Below are positions 1 through 6,234 of a DNA stretch of 8,510 nucleotides, piece by piece. The position numbers were made by a program, and so were the translations under genes. Source of the stretch: Actinomycetota bacterium (lineage in GTDB: Bacteria > Actinomycetota > Rubrobacteria > Rubrobacterales > Rubrobacteraceae). The DNA lies in contig JAIVIG010000384.1 in assembly GCA_020200675.1 (NCBI GenBank), forward strand, positions 1 to 8,510, written 5' to 3'. The notes under the pieces were generated by a model. It was not told where the DNA came from. It worked only from the letters and a program-made list of their open reading frames with translations, and searched no databases. The stretch's first letter is position 1. Each line of letters starts with the position of its first letter.

Positions 1-2
1 CA

Positions 3-1034
3 GCCCCCGCTATCGCGCAGAACGAATCTACCAACCTGGATCCGCCCCCAGGCGGGGCTCCTGGTGATGGTCCCGAGGCTCCTCCCCCGGAGGCTATTCC
101 CCCGGAGGCGTCTCTTCCGAATGTCCCTCTGAAGGTCGAGGAGCCGGCGCCCGGCCCCGGCAACGACATAAGCGATAACACGAACACCGGCCCCAGTGAC
201 GAGCCCACGAGCACCGACACCGGCGATGAGGGCACGAGCCCCGGGCCCGTCACGAGTACAGACACCGACTCCGGCGTAGGCGACGGCCCCGGCGGCAGCA
301 CTCGCAACAATATTGTCGAGGACTTGGACGAAGATGCCGACGACGAAATTACCAAGGATGAAATAGTCGACGACGATGAGGTCGACGCCGAGGCTAGAGA
401 GGACCGGATAGCCGAAAGGATCTTAGCCGACCTGAAAGATGGCAAGAAAGACGAGGACGACGACGACGACGCCAACAAGGATGAGGTGAAGCAGAGCCAG
501 GATCAGGATGCAGACAGCGGCGACGTGGACCAGGACGCCGACGTCATCAACACCGGCGACAACGTCAACCAGTGCGTGGGTATCTTGCAAGTCGCCAACA
601 CCGGCAACGCCCAGAACGCCACGGGGATAACCCAGTTCGATTCAGAGACCGACGAGATCGAGCTCGAGGACGGCAGCCAGATCACCCTGACCCCACAGCT
701 GGTCGTGGACTGCCGGCAGATAATCCTGCAGATTGTAAGGGGTGAGAGGCCCAACGAGTCAAAGATCTCGAACGCCAGGCTCCGCGAGGCAATCCAGCCC
801 AGGAGCGGCGCAGCTCAAGCCGCCCGGACCGGCGCCGGGGTGTTAGTTCCTAGCAGGAGGTCCGGAATAACGGCCACGCCCAAGGTCCTCAGTGCCTCCA
901 GCGCTGGTCAGCCCAAGGCCGCTTCGCTCAGGTCGCTTCCGAGGACCGGCGGCAGTTACGCCACGCTCTTGGGGCTGGGCACCGGTACCCTGCTGGTCGG
1001 TGGCGGATTGCTGGCCCGCAGGCTCGCTCGGTAG
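3..1034 (+). CDS. LPXTG-anchored acidic secreted protein (5' end outside window)
   Basis: The frame is open from the window edge, and 343 residues are visible (numbered from the codon at base 3). The first residues read APAIAQNES, which resembles the end of a signal peptide cleaved after AIA, so the start codon probably lies not far upstream of the window. Residues 10-100 are a low-complexity Pro/Gly/Thr/Asp/Ser stalk. About 100-165 is extremely acidic, with runs of D and E. Residues 175-240 form a more ordered part with two related NTG-N repeats and two cysteines (about 191 and 237) that could form a disulfide. The C-terminus is a textbook sortase signal: LPRTGG at 312-317, a hydrophobic Leu/Gly segment, then RRLAR. 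By family rule, sortase cleaves between T and G and links the protein to the wall. The actual function is unknown. A strong hairpin follows the stop. Confidence 0.88.
   Translation, partial: APAIAQNESTNLDPPPGGAPGDGPEAPPPEAIPPEASLPNVPLKVEEPAPGPGNDISDNTNTGPSDEPTSTDTGDEGTSPGPVTSTDTDSGVGDGPGGSTRNNIVEDLDEDADDEITKDEIVDDDEVDAEAREDRIAERILADLKDGKKDEDDDDDANKDEVKQSQDQDADSGDVDQDADVINTGDNVNQCVGILQVANTGNAQNATGITQFDSETDEIELEDGSQITLTPQLVVDCRQIILQIVRGERPNESKISNARLREAIQPRSGAAQAARTGAGVLVPSRRSGITATPKVLSASSAGQPKAASLRSLPRTGGSYATLLGLGTGTLLVGGGLLARRLAR
543..629 (+). repeat. Two degenerate tandem peptide repeats within the LPXTG protein
   Basis: Two adjacent units encode VINTGDNVNQCVGI (543-584) and VANTGNAQNATGI (591-629), separated by LQ. 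They share the pattern V-x-NTG-N-(x)-Q-x-(x)-GI. The upstream residues DADSGDVDQDAD may be a more diverged unit. Short Asn/Gly/Gln repeats of this kind often build beta-solenoid or self-assembling surface folds, which is inference here. Confidence 0.45.
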
Positions 1035-1050
1035 ATCCGAATAACGACCA

Positions 1051-1084
1051 GGGGACGGGGCGGCTCGCAGCCATCCCCGTCCCC
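1051..1084 (+). terminator. Hairpin after the LPXTG gene
   Basis: GGGGACGGGG (1051-1060) pairs perfectly with CCCCGTCCCC (1075-1084), a 10-bp GC-rich stem starting 16 bases after the TAG stop. A GGCT/AGCC pair inside the loop can extend it. No T-run follows, as is common in high-GC actinobacteria, so intrinsic termination is inferred from stem strength and position. Confidence 0.65.
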
Positions 1085-1200
1085 CAAAGGGTGACACCGA
1101 GAGTTCCTCGCACCCGGCCTAAACTTCGGCTCCTCCCGCGGTCTTCCCCTCCTTCTACGCGGTCGAGGAGTACACCGACGCTACGAGGCCGGCCACTGGC

Positions 1201-1243
1201 GAGCATTAGACACCCGGGACTACTTCCAGGCTCTCTAATGCTC
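1201..1243 (-). terminator. 10-bp inverted repeat overlapping the phosphoribosyltransferase stop
   Basis: GAGCATTAGA (1201-1210) is the exact reverse complement of TCTAATGCTC (1234-1243). Read on the minus strand, the first arm holds the last codons and TAG stop of the phosphoribosyltransferase, and the second arm lies 23 bases further on. It could be a terminator or 3' stabilising hairpin. The loop is longer than usual and there is no T-tract. Confidence 0.45.
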
Positions 1244-1936
1244 CTCGGGGCCGGCGTTTTCTTCTGTGATGTCCGGCTCCGTCCGGCGCCGGGCCTCTTC
1301 GATCAGTCGCACGACCTCTCTATCCGGGACCTGGTTAAAGTCCCGGTACCAGAGGCCGATGGCCTCGAGGTCGGGGGGATCTAGCAGGCAGATCAGGTCG
1401 TCCGTCTCGGGGCGCAGGAGGTTGGCTGTCTGCGGCGCGCAGACGGGTACGGCGAGGACGAGACGCCGGGGGGCCAGACGCCTCAGGGCCAGGAGCGCCG
1501 CCCGAGCGGTTACACCGGTGGCGAGCCCGTCGTCCACGAGGATGGCCGTACGCCCGTCGAGGTCGGGATAGGGACGCCCTTCGCCGCGGAAGAGCCGGAG
1601 GCGACGCTCGACTTCCGCCGACTCCCTGGCGGAGATCAGGTCAAGGTAATCCTCCCCGATGTCCAGGGCCCGCACGGCTCGTTCGTTGAGTATCCGAACG
1701 CCGCCGGGGGCTACCGCGCCGATGCCGAACTCTGGTTGGCCGGGAGCCCCGAGCTTGCGCGAAACGATTATCTCCAGCGGCGCGCCCAGCGAGCGCGCGA
1801 CCTCGGCCCCCACCGGGACCCCGCCCCGCGGGAGCGCGAACACCACGGGACGCTCGTCCGCGTAGGGCGCCAACCGCTCCGCCAGCCGCCGACCGGCGTC
1901 GCCGCGATCCTCGAAAAGTATCTCCGCGCCCGGCAA
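1235..1936 (-). CDS. Phosphoribosyltransferase family protein
   Basis: This 233-residue cytoplasmic protein has the type I phosphoribosyltransferase fold signature. Residues 131-144 read AILVDDGLATGVTA, a hydrophobic strand, two acidic residues and the G-x-A-T-G loop that binds the PRPP 5'-phosphate. ALPRGGVPVG (34-43) matches the first PRPP contact loop, and SRKLGAPGQPEFGIGAV (59-75) is typical of the stand-alone actinobacterial and cyanobacterial PRTases of unknown substrate. The start is TTG, chosen because AGGGAGGG sits six bases upstream and the protein begins well before the first conserved strand. The gene is monocistronic here and divergent from the thioesterase gene. The phosphoribosyl acceptor cannot be told from sequence; a nucleobase or a regulatory role are both possible. 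Confidence 0.88.
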   Translation of the reverse strand: MPGAEILFEDRGDAGRRLAERLAPYADERPVVFALPRGGVPVGAEVARSLGAPLEIIVSRKLGAPGQPEFGIGAVAPGGVRILNERAVRALDIGEDYLDLISARESAEVERRLRLFRGEGRPYPDLDGRTAILVDDGLATGVTARAALLALRRLAPRRLVLAVPVCAPQTANLLRPETDDLICLLDPPDLEAIGLWYRDFNQVPDREVVRLIEEARRRTEPDITEENAGPEEH

Positions 1937-1942
1937 GATCTA

Positions 1943-1950
1943 CCCTCCCT
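1943..1950 (-). promoter_or_regulatory. Ribosome binding site fixing a TTG start
   Basis: On the minus strand AGGGAGGG lies six bases before TTG (1936-1934). No ATG or GTG near it fits the family N-terminus, so this Shine-Dalgarno sequence decides the start of the phosphoribosyltransferase. Confidence 0.7.
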
Positions 1951-2120
1951 TCACGGGACCAATTGTGAACGCCGGTTCGGATCGTCGCACGCTCCGGCGC
2001 CCGCGTTCGCCCCTCCTGACACGGCGGCGATAGTGAGACCGGCTTCCGAGGCGTGCATAGCATCTTCATCGTACCCATTTTGAGGTTTGGCACCACTTCT
2101 CGGGGGTAAAGCTCCGCTGC

Positions 2121-2507
2121 ATGGGCGAGAACGCGGGGTTTCGGGAGCTGGTGGGGACCGAGTTGTCGAGCACCGAAGAGGGCCGTGCGGTCGTCAGCGT
2201 GCGGGCCGAGGAGCGCCACTTGAATCCGAACGGCACCGTCCACGGCGGGGTCGTCTACACCCTGGTCGACGTCTCGATGGCCGAGGCTTTGAGAACGATC
2301 ATCGAAGGGGACGAGCGGCCGGTGACGATCGAGATCAAGATAAACTACCTCGAGCCGGGCAGGCCGGGTACGCTCACCTCGACGGCGCGGGTGCGCAAGG
2401 GAGGCAAGCGGCTGGTCATAGTCGAGGCCGAGGTCGCCCAAGAGGACGAGGACGACGGCGAGATCGTGGCGCTTGCCACGGGCACCTACACCCGCATCGG
2501 CGGCTAG
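2121..2507 (+). CDS. PaaI-type hotdog-fold thioesterase
   Basis: This 128-residue protein has the usual length of a single hotdog domain. Residues 35-50 read NPNGTVHGGVVYTLVD, the family motif H-G-G-x(6)-D: the HGG turn at 41-43 positions the acyl thioester carbonyl, and D50 corresponds to the catalytic aspartate of PaaI thioesterases. The later strand TIEIKINYLEPGRPGTLTST and the C-terminal VALATGTYTRI strand are also typical. Members form tetramers and hydrolyse acyl-CoA or aromatic acyl-CoA thioesters in the cytoplasm. The substrate is not predictable here, and no phenylacetate genes are nearby. ATG at 2121 is the only reasonable start. GGGGG at 2102-2106 is a distant, weak Shine-Dalgarno candidate. 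A 6-bp hairpin follows the stop. Confidence 0.9.
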   Translation: MGENAGFRELVGTELSSTEEGRAVVSVRAEERHLNPNGTVHGGVVYTLVDVSMAEALRTIIEGDERPVTIEIKINYLEPGRPGTLTSTARVRKGGKRLVIVEAEVAQEDEDDGEIVALATGTYTRIGG

Positions 2508-2508
2508 C

Positions 2509-2523
2509 GCGCCGCAACGGCGC
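2509..2523 (+). terminator. Short GC hairpin after the thioesterase
   Basis: GCGCCG, a CAA loop and CGGCGC form a perfect 6-bp stem beginning directly after the TAG stop (2505-2507). No T-run follows. It may act as a weak terminator or 3' end stabiliser ahead of the ligase gene. Confidence 0.45.
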
Positions 2524-2607
2524 CACACGCGTTGCCCCACCGAAGTCCCCGGATCGTACGAGTTCGCGAGCGGCTCGTCCTTAGCGTAACCAGAGGAGAG
2601 GACAGAC

Positions 2608-3686
2608 ATGCCCGAGTACACCCTGGGAGTCGAGGAGGAGTACCAGATCTTGGACCCCGAGACCCGCGCGCTGCTCGCCCGTGGCGGACGCGCGGTGCAA
2701 GAGCGGGCGCAGCGCTCCACCATGGGCGACGAGGTGGTCCCCGAGCTGATGACCGCGCAGATAGAGGCCGTCAGCCCCGTCTGCCGCACGCTCGCGGAGG
2801 TACGCGCCGAGGTCCTGCGTCTCAGGCGCGAGGTGAACGTAGCGGCGGCGAAGGAGGGCGCCCGCATCGCCGCGGCGAGCACGCACCCTTTCTCGGACTG
2901 GCGGGACCAGCGGATCACGCCCAAAGAGCGTTACAAGAGCCTCAGGTGGCCTTCGGCTTCCACGTCCACGTCGGCCTCGCCGACCGCGAAGCGGCGATCC
3001 GGGTGATGAACCGGCTGCGCCTGTGGCTCGCGCCGATGCTCGCGCTCTCGGCCAACTCCCCCTTTTGGCTCGGCGAGGATTCGGGGTACGCCAGCTACCG
3101 CACGCAGGTCTGGGGCCGGATGCCGGTCTCCGGTCCGCCGGGAATCTTCGAGTCGAAGGCCGAGCACGACGAGCTGATAGACGCGCTCGTCGCATCGGGC
3201 GTCGTGGCCGACTCGACCAAGGTCTACTGGGACATACGACTGCCGAAGGACCTCGACACGATCGAGGTCAGGGTCATGGACGTGTGTAGCCGGGCGGACG
3301 AGGCCGTGATGATGGCGGGCCTCACCCGCGCCCTCGTGCGCACCTGTTACGAGCGGGCCGAACACGAGGAGCCGTACCCGAAGCCGCGCCCGGAGCTCCT
3401 GCGCGCCGCCCACTGGCTCGCCTCGCGCCACGGCCTGGACGCGAAGCTCCTCGACCCGGAGGCCGGACAAGCCGCCCCCGCCCGAGAAATAATAGAGAAG
3501 CTGCTCGCTTTCGCGCGCCCGGCGCTCGAAGAGGGCGGGGACTGGGAGGAGGTCTCGGCGCTCGTCCACGAAACCCTGGAGCACGGCAACGGCGCAAACC
3601 GGCAGCGCCGGGCGTACGAGAAGGCGGGGCGGCTCGAGGACGTCGTCGACATGCTGGTCGAAGAGACGGCCCAGGGCACGACGTAG
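2608..3686 (+). pseudogene. ybdK: YbdK-family carboxylate-amine ligase (GCS2), internal deletion plus frameshift
   Basis: The start is well marked: AGAGGAGAGG lies 8 bases before ATG 2608. The N-terminal frame reads MPEYTLGVEEEYQILDPE and continues through IAAASTHPFSDW to KERYKSL (codon 112, 2941-2943). Homology then jumps to another frame at about 2943, giving QVAFGFHVHVGLADRE and continuing to TAG at 3684-3686. The join is out of frame and also lacks about 10 residues that relatives such as E. coli YbdK carry between ERY and the FG-HVHVG strand. A single deletion would have to be 3n+1 bases, roughly 31. Intact members are about 370 residues and make gamma-glutamyl-type amide bonds using ATP. 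The metal-binding HVHVG, the WDIRLPKDLDTIEVRVMD region and the C-terminal helices are intact. As written, translation runs on to a stop at 3006, giving a 132-residue fragment. A true deletion or a sequence error would look the same. Confidence 0.87.
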
Positions 3687-3700
3687 CAGGGTCCTTTAAA

Positions 3701-3734
3701 GCGGTTTGGAAAGTACTGACCTTTCGCAAACCGC
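3701..3734 (+). terminator. Hairpin after the YbdK-like gene
   Basis: GCGGTTTG (3701-3708) pairs with CAAACCGC (3727-3734), and GAAAG with CTTTC stacks inside it across one bulged G, leaving a 7-base loop. The 13-bp bipartite stem starts 15 bases after the stop. No T-tract follows. Confidence 0.65.
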
Positions 3735-3761
3735 GCCGTCATCCGTCAACTCTTTGTATCA

Positions 3762-4034
3762 ATGCCAGGGGAAGCGAAGCGCCTACCGACTCCCGAAAAA
3801 CGGCGGTCGGAACCATCCACGCGGGTTCGGTATTACTTGCGCTGGTGGGATCTAAAGGTAAAACTACCGTTCATGGACCGAAAAGAACTCGAGGAGCGGG
3901 TGGACGAGATACTCCTCAAACGGACCCGCGGCGATAAGCTGACCAAGCAGGAAGAGAAGATCCTGGCCTACACGTACCACGCGGCGAGCCAGCGGCGGAC
4001 GATCGTCCGGATGAGACCGCGGAAACAGCGCTGA
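3762..4034 (+). CDS. Small basic hypothetical protein
   Basis: A 90-residue frame that I do not recognise. It is rich in Arg and Lys throughout. The C-terminal part, from about residue 38 (MDRKELEERVDEILL) to 75, looks helical with alternating charges, followed by a basic tail RMRPRKQR. There are no cysteines, no membrane segment and no signal peptide. The start at 3762 has no clear Shine-Dalgarno sequence. ATG at 3873 would give a 53-residue protein beginning at the helical part and has a poor AAAGG 14 bases upstream, so the shorter product is a real alternative. It lies between two damaged genes, 49 bases before the hydrolase start, in the same direction. The charge pattern would suit nucleic acid or ribosome binding, but nothing specific supports this. 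Confidence 0.5.
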   Translation: MPGEAKRLPTPEKRRSEPSTRVRYYLRWWDLKVKLPFMDRKELEERVDEILLKRTRGDKLTKQEEKILAYTYHAASQRRTIVRMRPRKQR

Positions 4035-4083
4035 AAGCTCCGCCGGCTTCCAAGACAAATATTCATCCGACAGTGGAGAAACC

Positions 4084-4784
4084 ATGAGGCCGGCCTTCGA
4101 AAGCTGGGGCGAGGAGGGCAGCCCGCTCGCGGTGTCGCGGTAGACCTGCGCGGACACGGCAAGAGCCCGCGCGCCACGCACGACCTCGGGCTGGAGGATT
4201 TGGCAGGCGACCTGCACGAGACGGTCTCCGCCCTGCTCGGGACCGGGGAGAGAGTGGACATTATGCTCGGCCACTCTCTCGGCGCGCTCGCCGCCCTCGA
4301 GCTCTGCCGGGAGCACAGAGGTCTCATCGAGAGGCTCGTGCTCGAAGAGCCGCCGGGCTCCGAGAGCATCGACTTCGACGAGATCTCCCGCATGGCGGAA
4401 GCGGACGTCGCCCGCGCCAGGGAAGCGCCGGAGGCCCACAAGCGCGAGCAGCTACAGGAGAACCCCTCGTGGTCCGAAGGAGACTCCGTCGCGAACGTCG
4501 AGAGCCTGCGCGACTGCGACACCGAACCGGTTGCCGCAATGGTCCGTAACGGACTGCGCTACGACCTTACCGCACTGATCGGGTCGGTCGAGGTCCCCAC
4601 CTTGCTCGTCCTGGGGAGCGAAGCGCGCGGCTCGGCCCTCCCCGAGCCCGAGCGGACGGCCGTGGCGGACGCGCTGCGTCGGGGCACGGTGGGAACGTTC
4701 GACGCCGACCACGGAGTACACCGGGATGACTTCGAGGGCTACGTCCGGCTCCTGGGCAACTGGCTCGACAGCACCAAAGCCTGA
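4084..4784 (+). pseudogene. Alpha/beta hydrolase, N-terminal deletion plus frameshift
   Basis: GGAG five bases before ATG 4084 marks the original start, which reads MRPAFESWGEEGSPLAV and then hits TAG at 4141-4143. From about 4131 another frame continues as GVAVDLRGHGKSPRATHD to TGA 4782-4784. In intact members, LAV is followed by the oxyanion-hole strand LLHG and about 25 residues of helix before the VVAVDLRGHG strand; that whole block is missing. The nucleophile elbow GHSLGALAA (Ser codon 4275-4277) and the C-terminal catalytic His in DADHG (codon 4710-4712) remain. A lone C-terminal product could start at TTG 4200 or nearby, but it would lack the central first strands. Loss of the oxyanion hole argues for an inactive gene. 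The break lies at a short repeat, CGGT-gt-CGCGGT. Substrate unknown. Confidence 0.82.
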
Positions 4785-4803
4785 GAAAAGAGCATTTCCT
4801 CAG
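4781..4803 (+). terminator. Hairpin overlapping the hydrolase stop
   Basis: CTGAG (4781-4785) pairs with CTCAG (4799-4803), and AAA with TTT continues the stem across one mismatch, leaving a 5-base loop. It contains the TGA stop. It is a modest stem that may separate the hydrolase from the convergent gatD gene. Confidence 0.35.
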
Positions 4804-4852
4804 CGGACTCGTGGTGCGCTGCCGAAGACCGTCTCGTCCATGAGCCGTAGCG

Positions 4853-4866
4853 CCGGGAATACCCGG
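4853..4866 (-). terminator. Small hairpin downstream of gatD
   Basis: CCGGG and CCCGG flank a 4-base loop, 16 bases beyond the gatD TAG on the minus strand. The 5-bp stem is weak and it is supported mainly by its position between convergent genes. Confidence 0.25.
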
Positions 4867-4882
4867 AAGAGTTGTCTTTACG

Positions 4883-5665
4883 CTAACCTCTCCCCCGTCC
4901 GGAGATCCGATCAGCCACGGACGAGAAGGCGGACAGCTCCGCCGCGTCGTCGAGCGGCTCGAGCTCTATCTTCTCGTCCACGCGGCGCAGAGCGTTCAGG
5001 AGGAGCTGGTCGGTGAGCCAGGGGTTTTTGGGGAGTAGCGAGCCGTGCAGGTACGTGCCGTAGGCGTTGAGGCGCCTGGCGCCCTCGGTACCGTCGCGAC
5101 CGTTGTTGCCGTAACCGACGACGATCTCCGCCAGGGGATCCGCCTCGCCCAGCTCGGTGCGTCCGCCGTGGTTCTCGAAGCCGGCGATCTCGCGAATAGC
5201 TCCGCTTTCCTCGTCCTCCGGGACCCGGACGCGGGCGAGGACGTTGCCGATCAGGCGTGCTTCGTCCTCTCTGCGCGGCCTCGTGTGCATGTCGAAGATG
5301 CCGACGCCGGGCAGCTTCTCCCCCTCGGGCGTCTCGTAGTGGTGCCCCATGAGCTGGTAGCCCCCGCAGACGCCCAGAACGACGCCGCCGTCGTCGACGA
5401 TGGCCCGCAGGTCCGCGCCCTTCGTCCCCGAGAGGTCCTCGGCGAGAAGCGCCTGCTCGCGGTCCTGCCCCCCGCCGAAGAGGAAGAGGTCCGCGGAGGA
5501 CGTGGGCCTTATGCTCTCCCCGAGCCCCACGTCGACGACGTCCACGGGTATGCCGCGCCACTCGGACCGCTTCTTTATGGCGATGACGTTACCCCGGTCG
5601 CCGTAGAGGTTCATCATATCCGCGTAGAGGTGATGGATGGTCAGCTTGATTCGTTCCCGCGACAT
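4883..5665 (-). CDS. gatD: Lipid II isoglutaminyl synthase, glutamine amidotransferase subunit GatD
   Basis: A 260-residue class I (triad) glutamine amidotransferase of the CobB/CobQ-like type. With MurT, GatD supplies ammonia from glutamine to amidate the D-Glu alpha-carboxylate of lipid II at the inner face of the membrane. Seen in the sequence: N-terminal strand LTIHHLYADMMNLYGDRGN (8-26), typical of this subfamily; FLFGGGQDREQ (61-71); nucleophile elbow VVLGVCGGYQLMG with C100; GFENHGGRT (162-170); and YGTYLHGSLLPKNPWLTD with H207. ATG at 5665-5663 is chosen because AAGGGGG lies four bases upstream and homology begins directly; the frame is open further upstream but that part has no family features. 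In most Gram-positives murT lies immediately upstream and is co-transcribed. Here the 5' side holds no Mur ligase sequence as far as the IS element. A CobQ-type function is less likely given the length and the TYLHG-LLPKNP region. Confidence 0.9.
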   Translation of the reverse strand: MSRERIKLTIHHLYADMMNLYGDRGNVIAIKKRSEWRGIPVDVVDVGLGESIRPTSSADLFLFGGGQDREQALLAEDLSGTKGADLRAIVDDGGVVLGVCGGYQLMGHHYETPEGEKLPGVGIFDMHTRPRREDEARLIGNVLARVRVPEDEESGAIREIAGFENHGGRTELGEADPLAEIVVGYGNNGRDGTEGARRLNAYGTYLHGSLLPKNPWLTDQLLLNALRRVDEKIELEPLDDAAELSAFSSVADRISGRGRG

Positions 5666-5667
5666 AA

Positions 5668-5967
5668 CGCCCCCTTCGTTCCTGGTCCAAGCTGGCCCGC
5701 ATCCGCGCCCAAGCTGATATCCAGAGCGCCGCTCGGGTGGCCCGCTACCTGCAGACCTATCATAGCGCAAACCTCCCGGAACCTCGCGGCGTGGCCCCTT
5801 CTCCGACGTCCGGCGACCCTGTTCGTATAGACCTCAGGCCCAACATGGGCCGGTCCGTTGTGGACGCGCCGGGGAGCTACAGGCTCGACGTAAGCCCGAG
5901 CAAACCGGACCGGAAGTACGCCCTCACCGTCGAGGAGTGCGGGATCCCCTCCTCGGGCGAAGCCTAG
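5668..5967 (+). pseudogene. Orphan open frame, possible 3' remnant of an unknown gene
   Basis: The frame opens after TAA at 5665-5667 and ends with TAG at 5965-5967. It has strong G/C preference at third positions over its length. The first part (LARIRAQADIQSAARVARYL) looks like an amphipathic helix. The last part (VDAPGSYRLDVSPS, KYALTVEE) looks like beta strands of a secreted or surface domain. The first possible start is GTG 5737, which has no Shine-Dalgarno sequence, and the frame begins within the gatD leader on the opposite strand. I do not recognise the family. It may be the tail of a gene whose front was lost at the gatD border, or a chance frame in high-GC DNA. Confidence 0.3.
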
Positions 5968-6165
5968 AGACCCGGGAACCGCTAGTGATGGCGCGGGGTG
6001 GTCCCGACCTCTACGTAGGGTTCCTGGTCGTAGGACAGGCTGGCTTCTTCGGGGGCTCCGACCCTTCTGTTACGTACACGCAGACCTCGGCTTGCTTTGC
6101 CCCTCCGCTAGCCCCTCGTACGAGTGTCGTTTGTCTTGCATGAGGTGCGGACACAGGCTATGGTA
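5968..6165. other. Stretch without a supported gene
   Basis: Open frames exist on both strands (for example 5937-6143 plus and 6070-6375 minus), but they start without Shine-Dalgarno sequences and have no recognisable motifs. A perfect 10-bp palindrome CTCGTACGAG lies at 6115-6124. Nothing else is evident. Confidence 0.4.
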
Positions 6166-6206
6166 TCGACGATTCGAGAACCTCAAGTAATGAGGTGAAT
6201 CATCGA
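6166..6206 (+). promoter_or_regulatory. Bipartite hairpin upstream of the truncated gene
   Basis: TCGACGATTC (6166-6175) pairs with GAATCATCGA (6197-6206), all but one position, which is a wobble pair if transcribed on the plus strand. ACCTC and GAGGT (6180-6184, 6192-6196) form an inner 5-bp stem with a 7-base loop. It ends 28 bases before ATG 6235. It could be a leader structure of that gene or an older terminator. Known riboswitch classes were not recognised. Confidence 0.4.
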
Positions 6207-6234
6207 CAGGGGAAAGCCAGGGAAAGGGCTCTCG

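Noticed and set aside
1641..2924. Long minus-strand open frame of 427 codons across the divergent region
   Set aside because: It is antisense to the thioesterase and ligase and out of frame with the phosphoribosyltransferase. Its translation is Arg/Ser/Pro-rich without motifs, as expected for a shadow frame in high-GC DNA.
2930..2960. Programmed ribosomal frameshift in the YbdK-like gene
   Set aside because: There is no slippery sequence, and about 10 conserved-position residues are missing, which a frameshift would not restore.
5760..5765. TATGAT on the minus strand as a gatD promoter -10 box
   Set aside because: It matches the consensus well but has no -35 element at the right distance and would give a leader of about 90 bases. 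Single-hexamer evidence is too weak.
5666..5770. Longer GatD start about 35 residues upstream
   Set aside because: The extra residues show no family similarity, and a strong Shine-Dalgarno sequence directly precedes ATG 5665, where homology begins.
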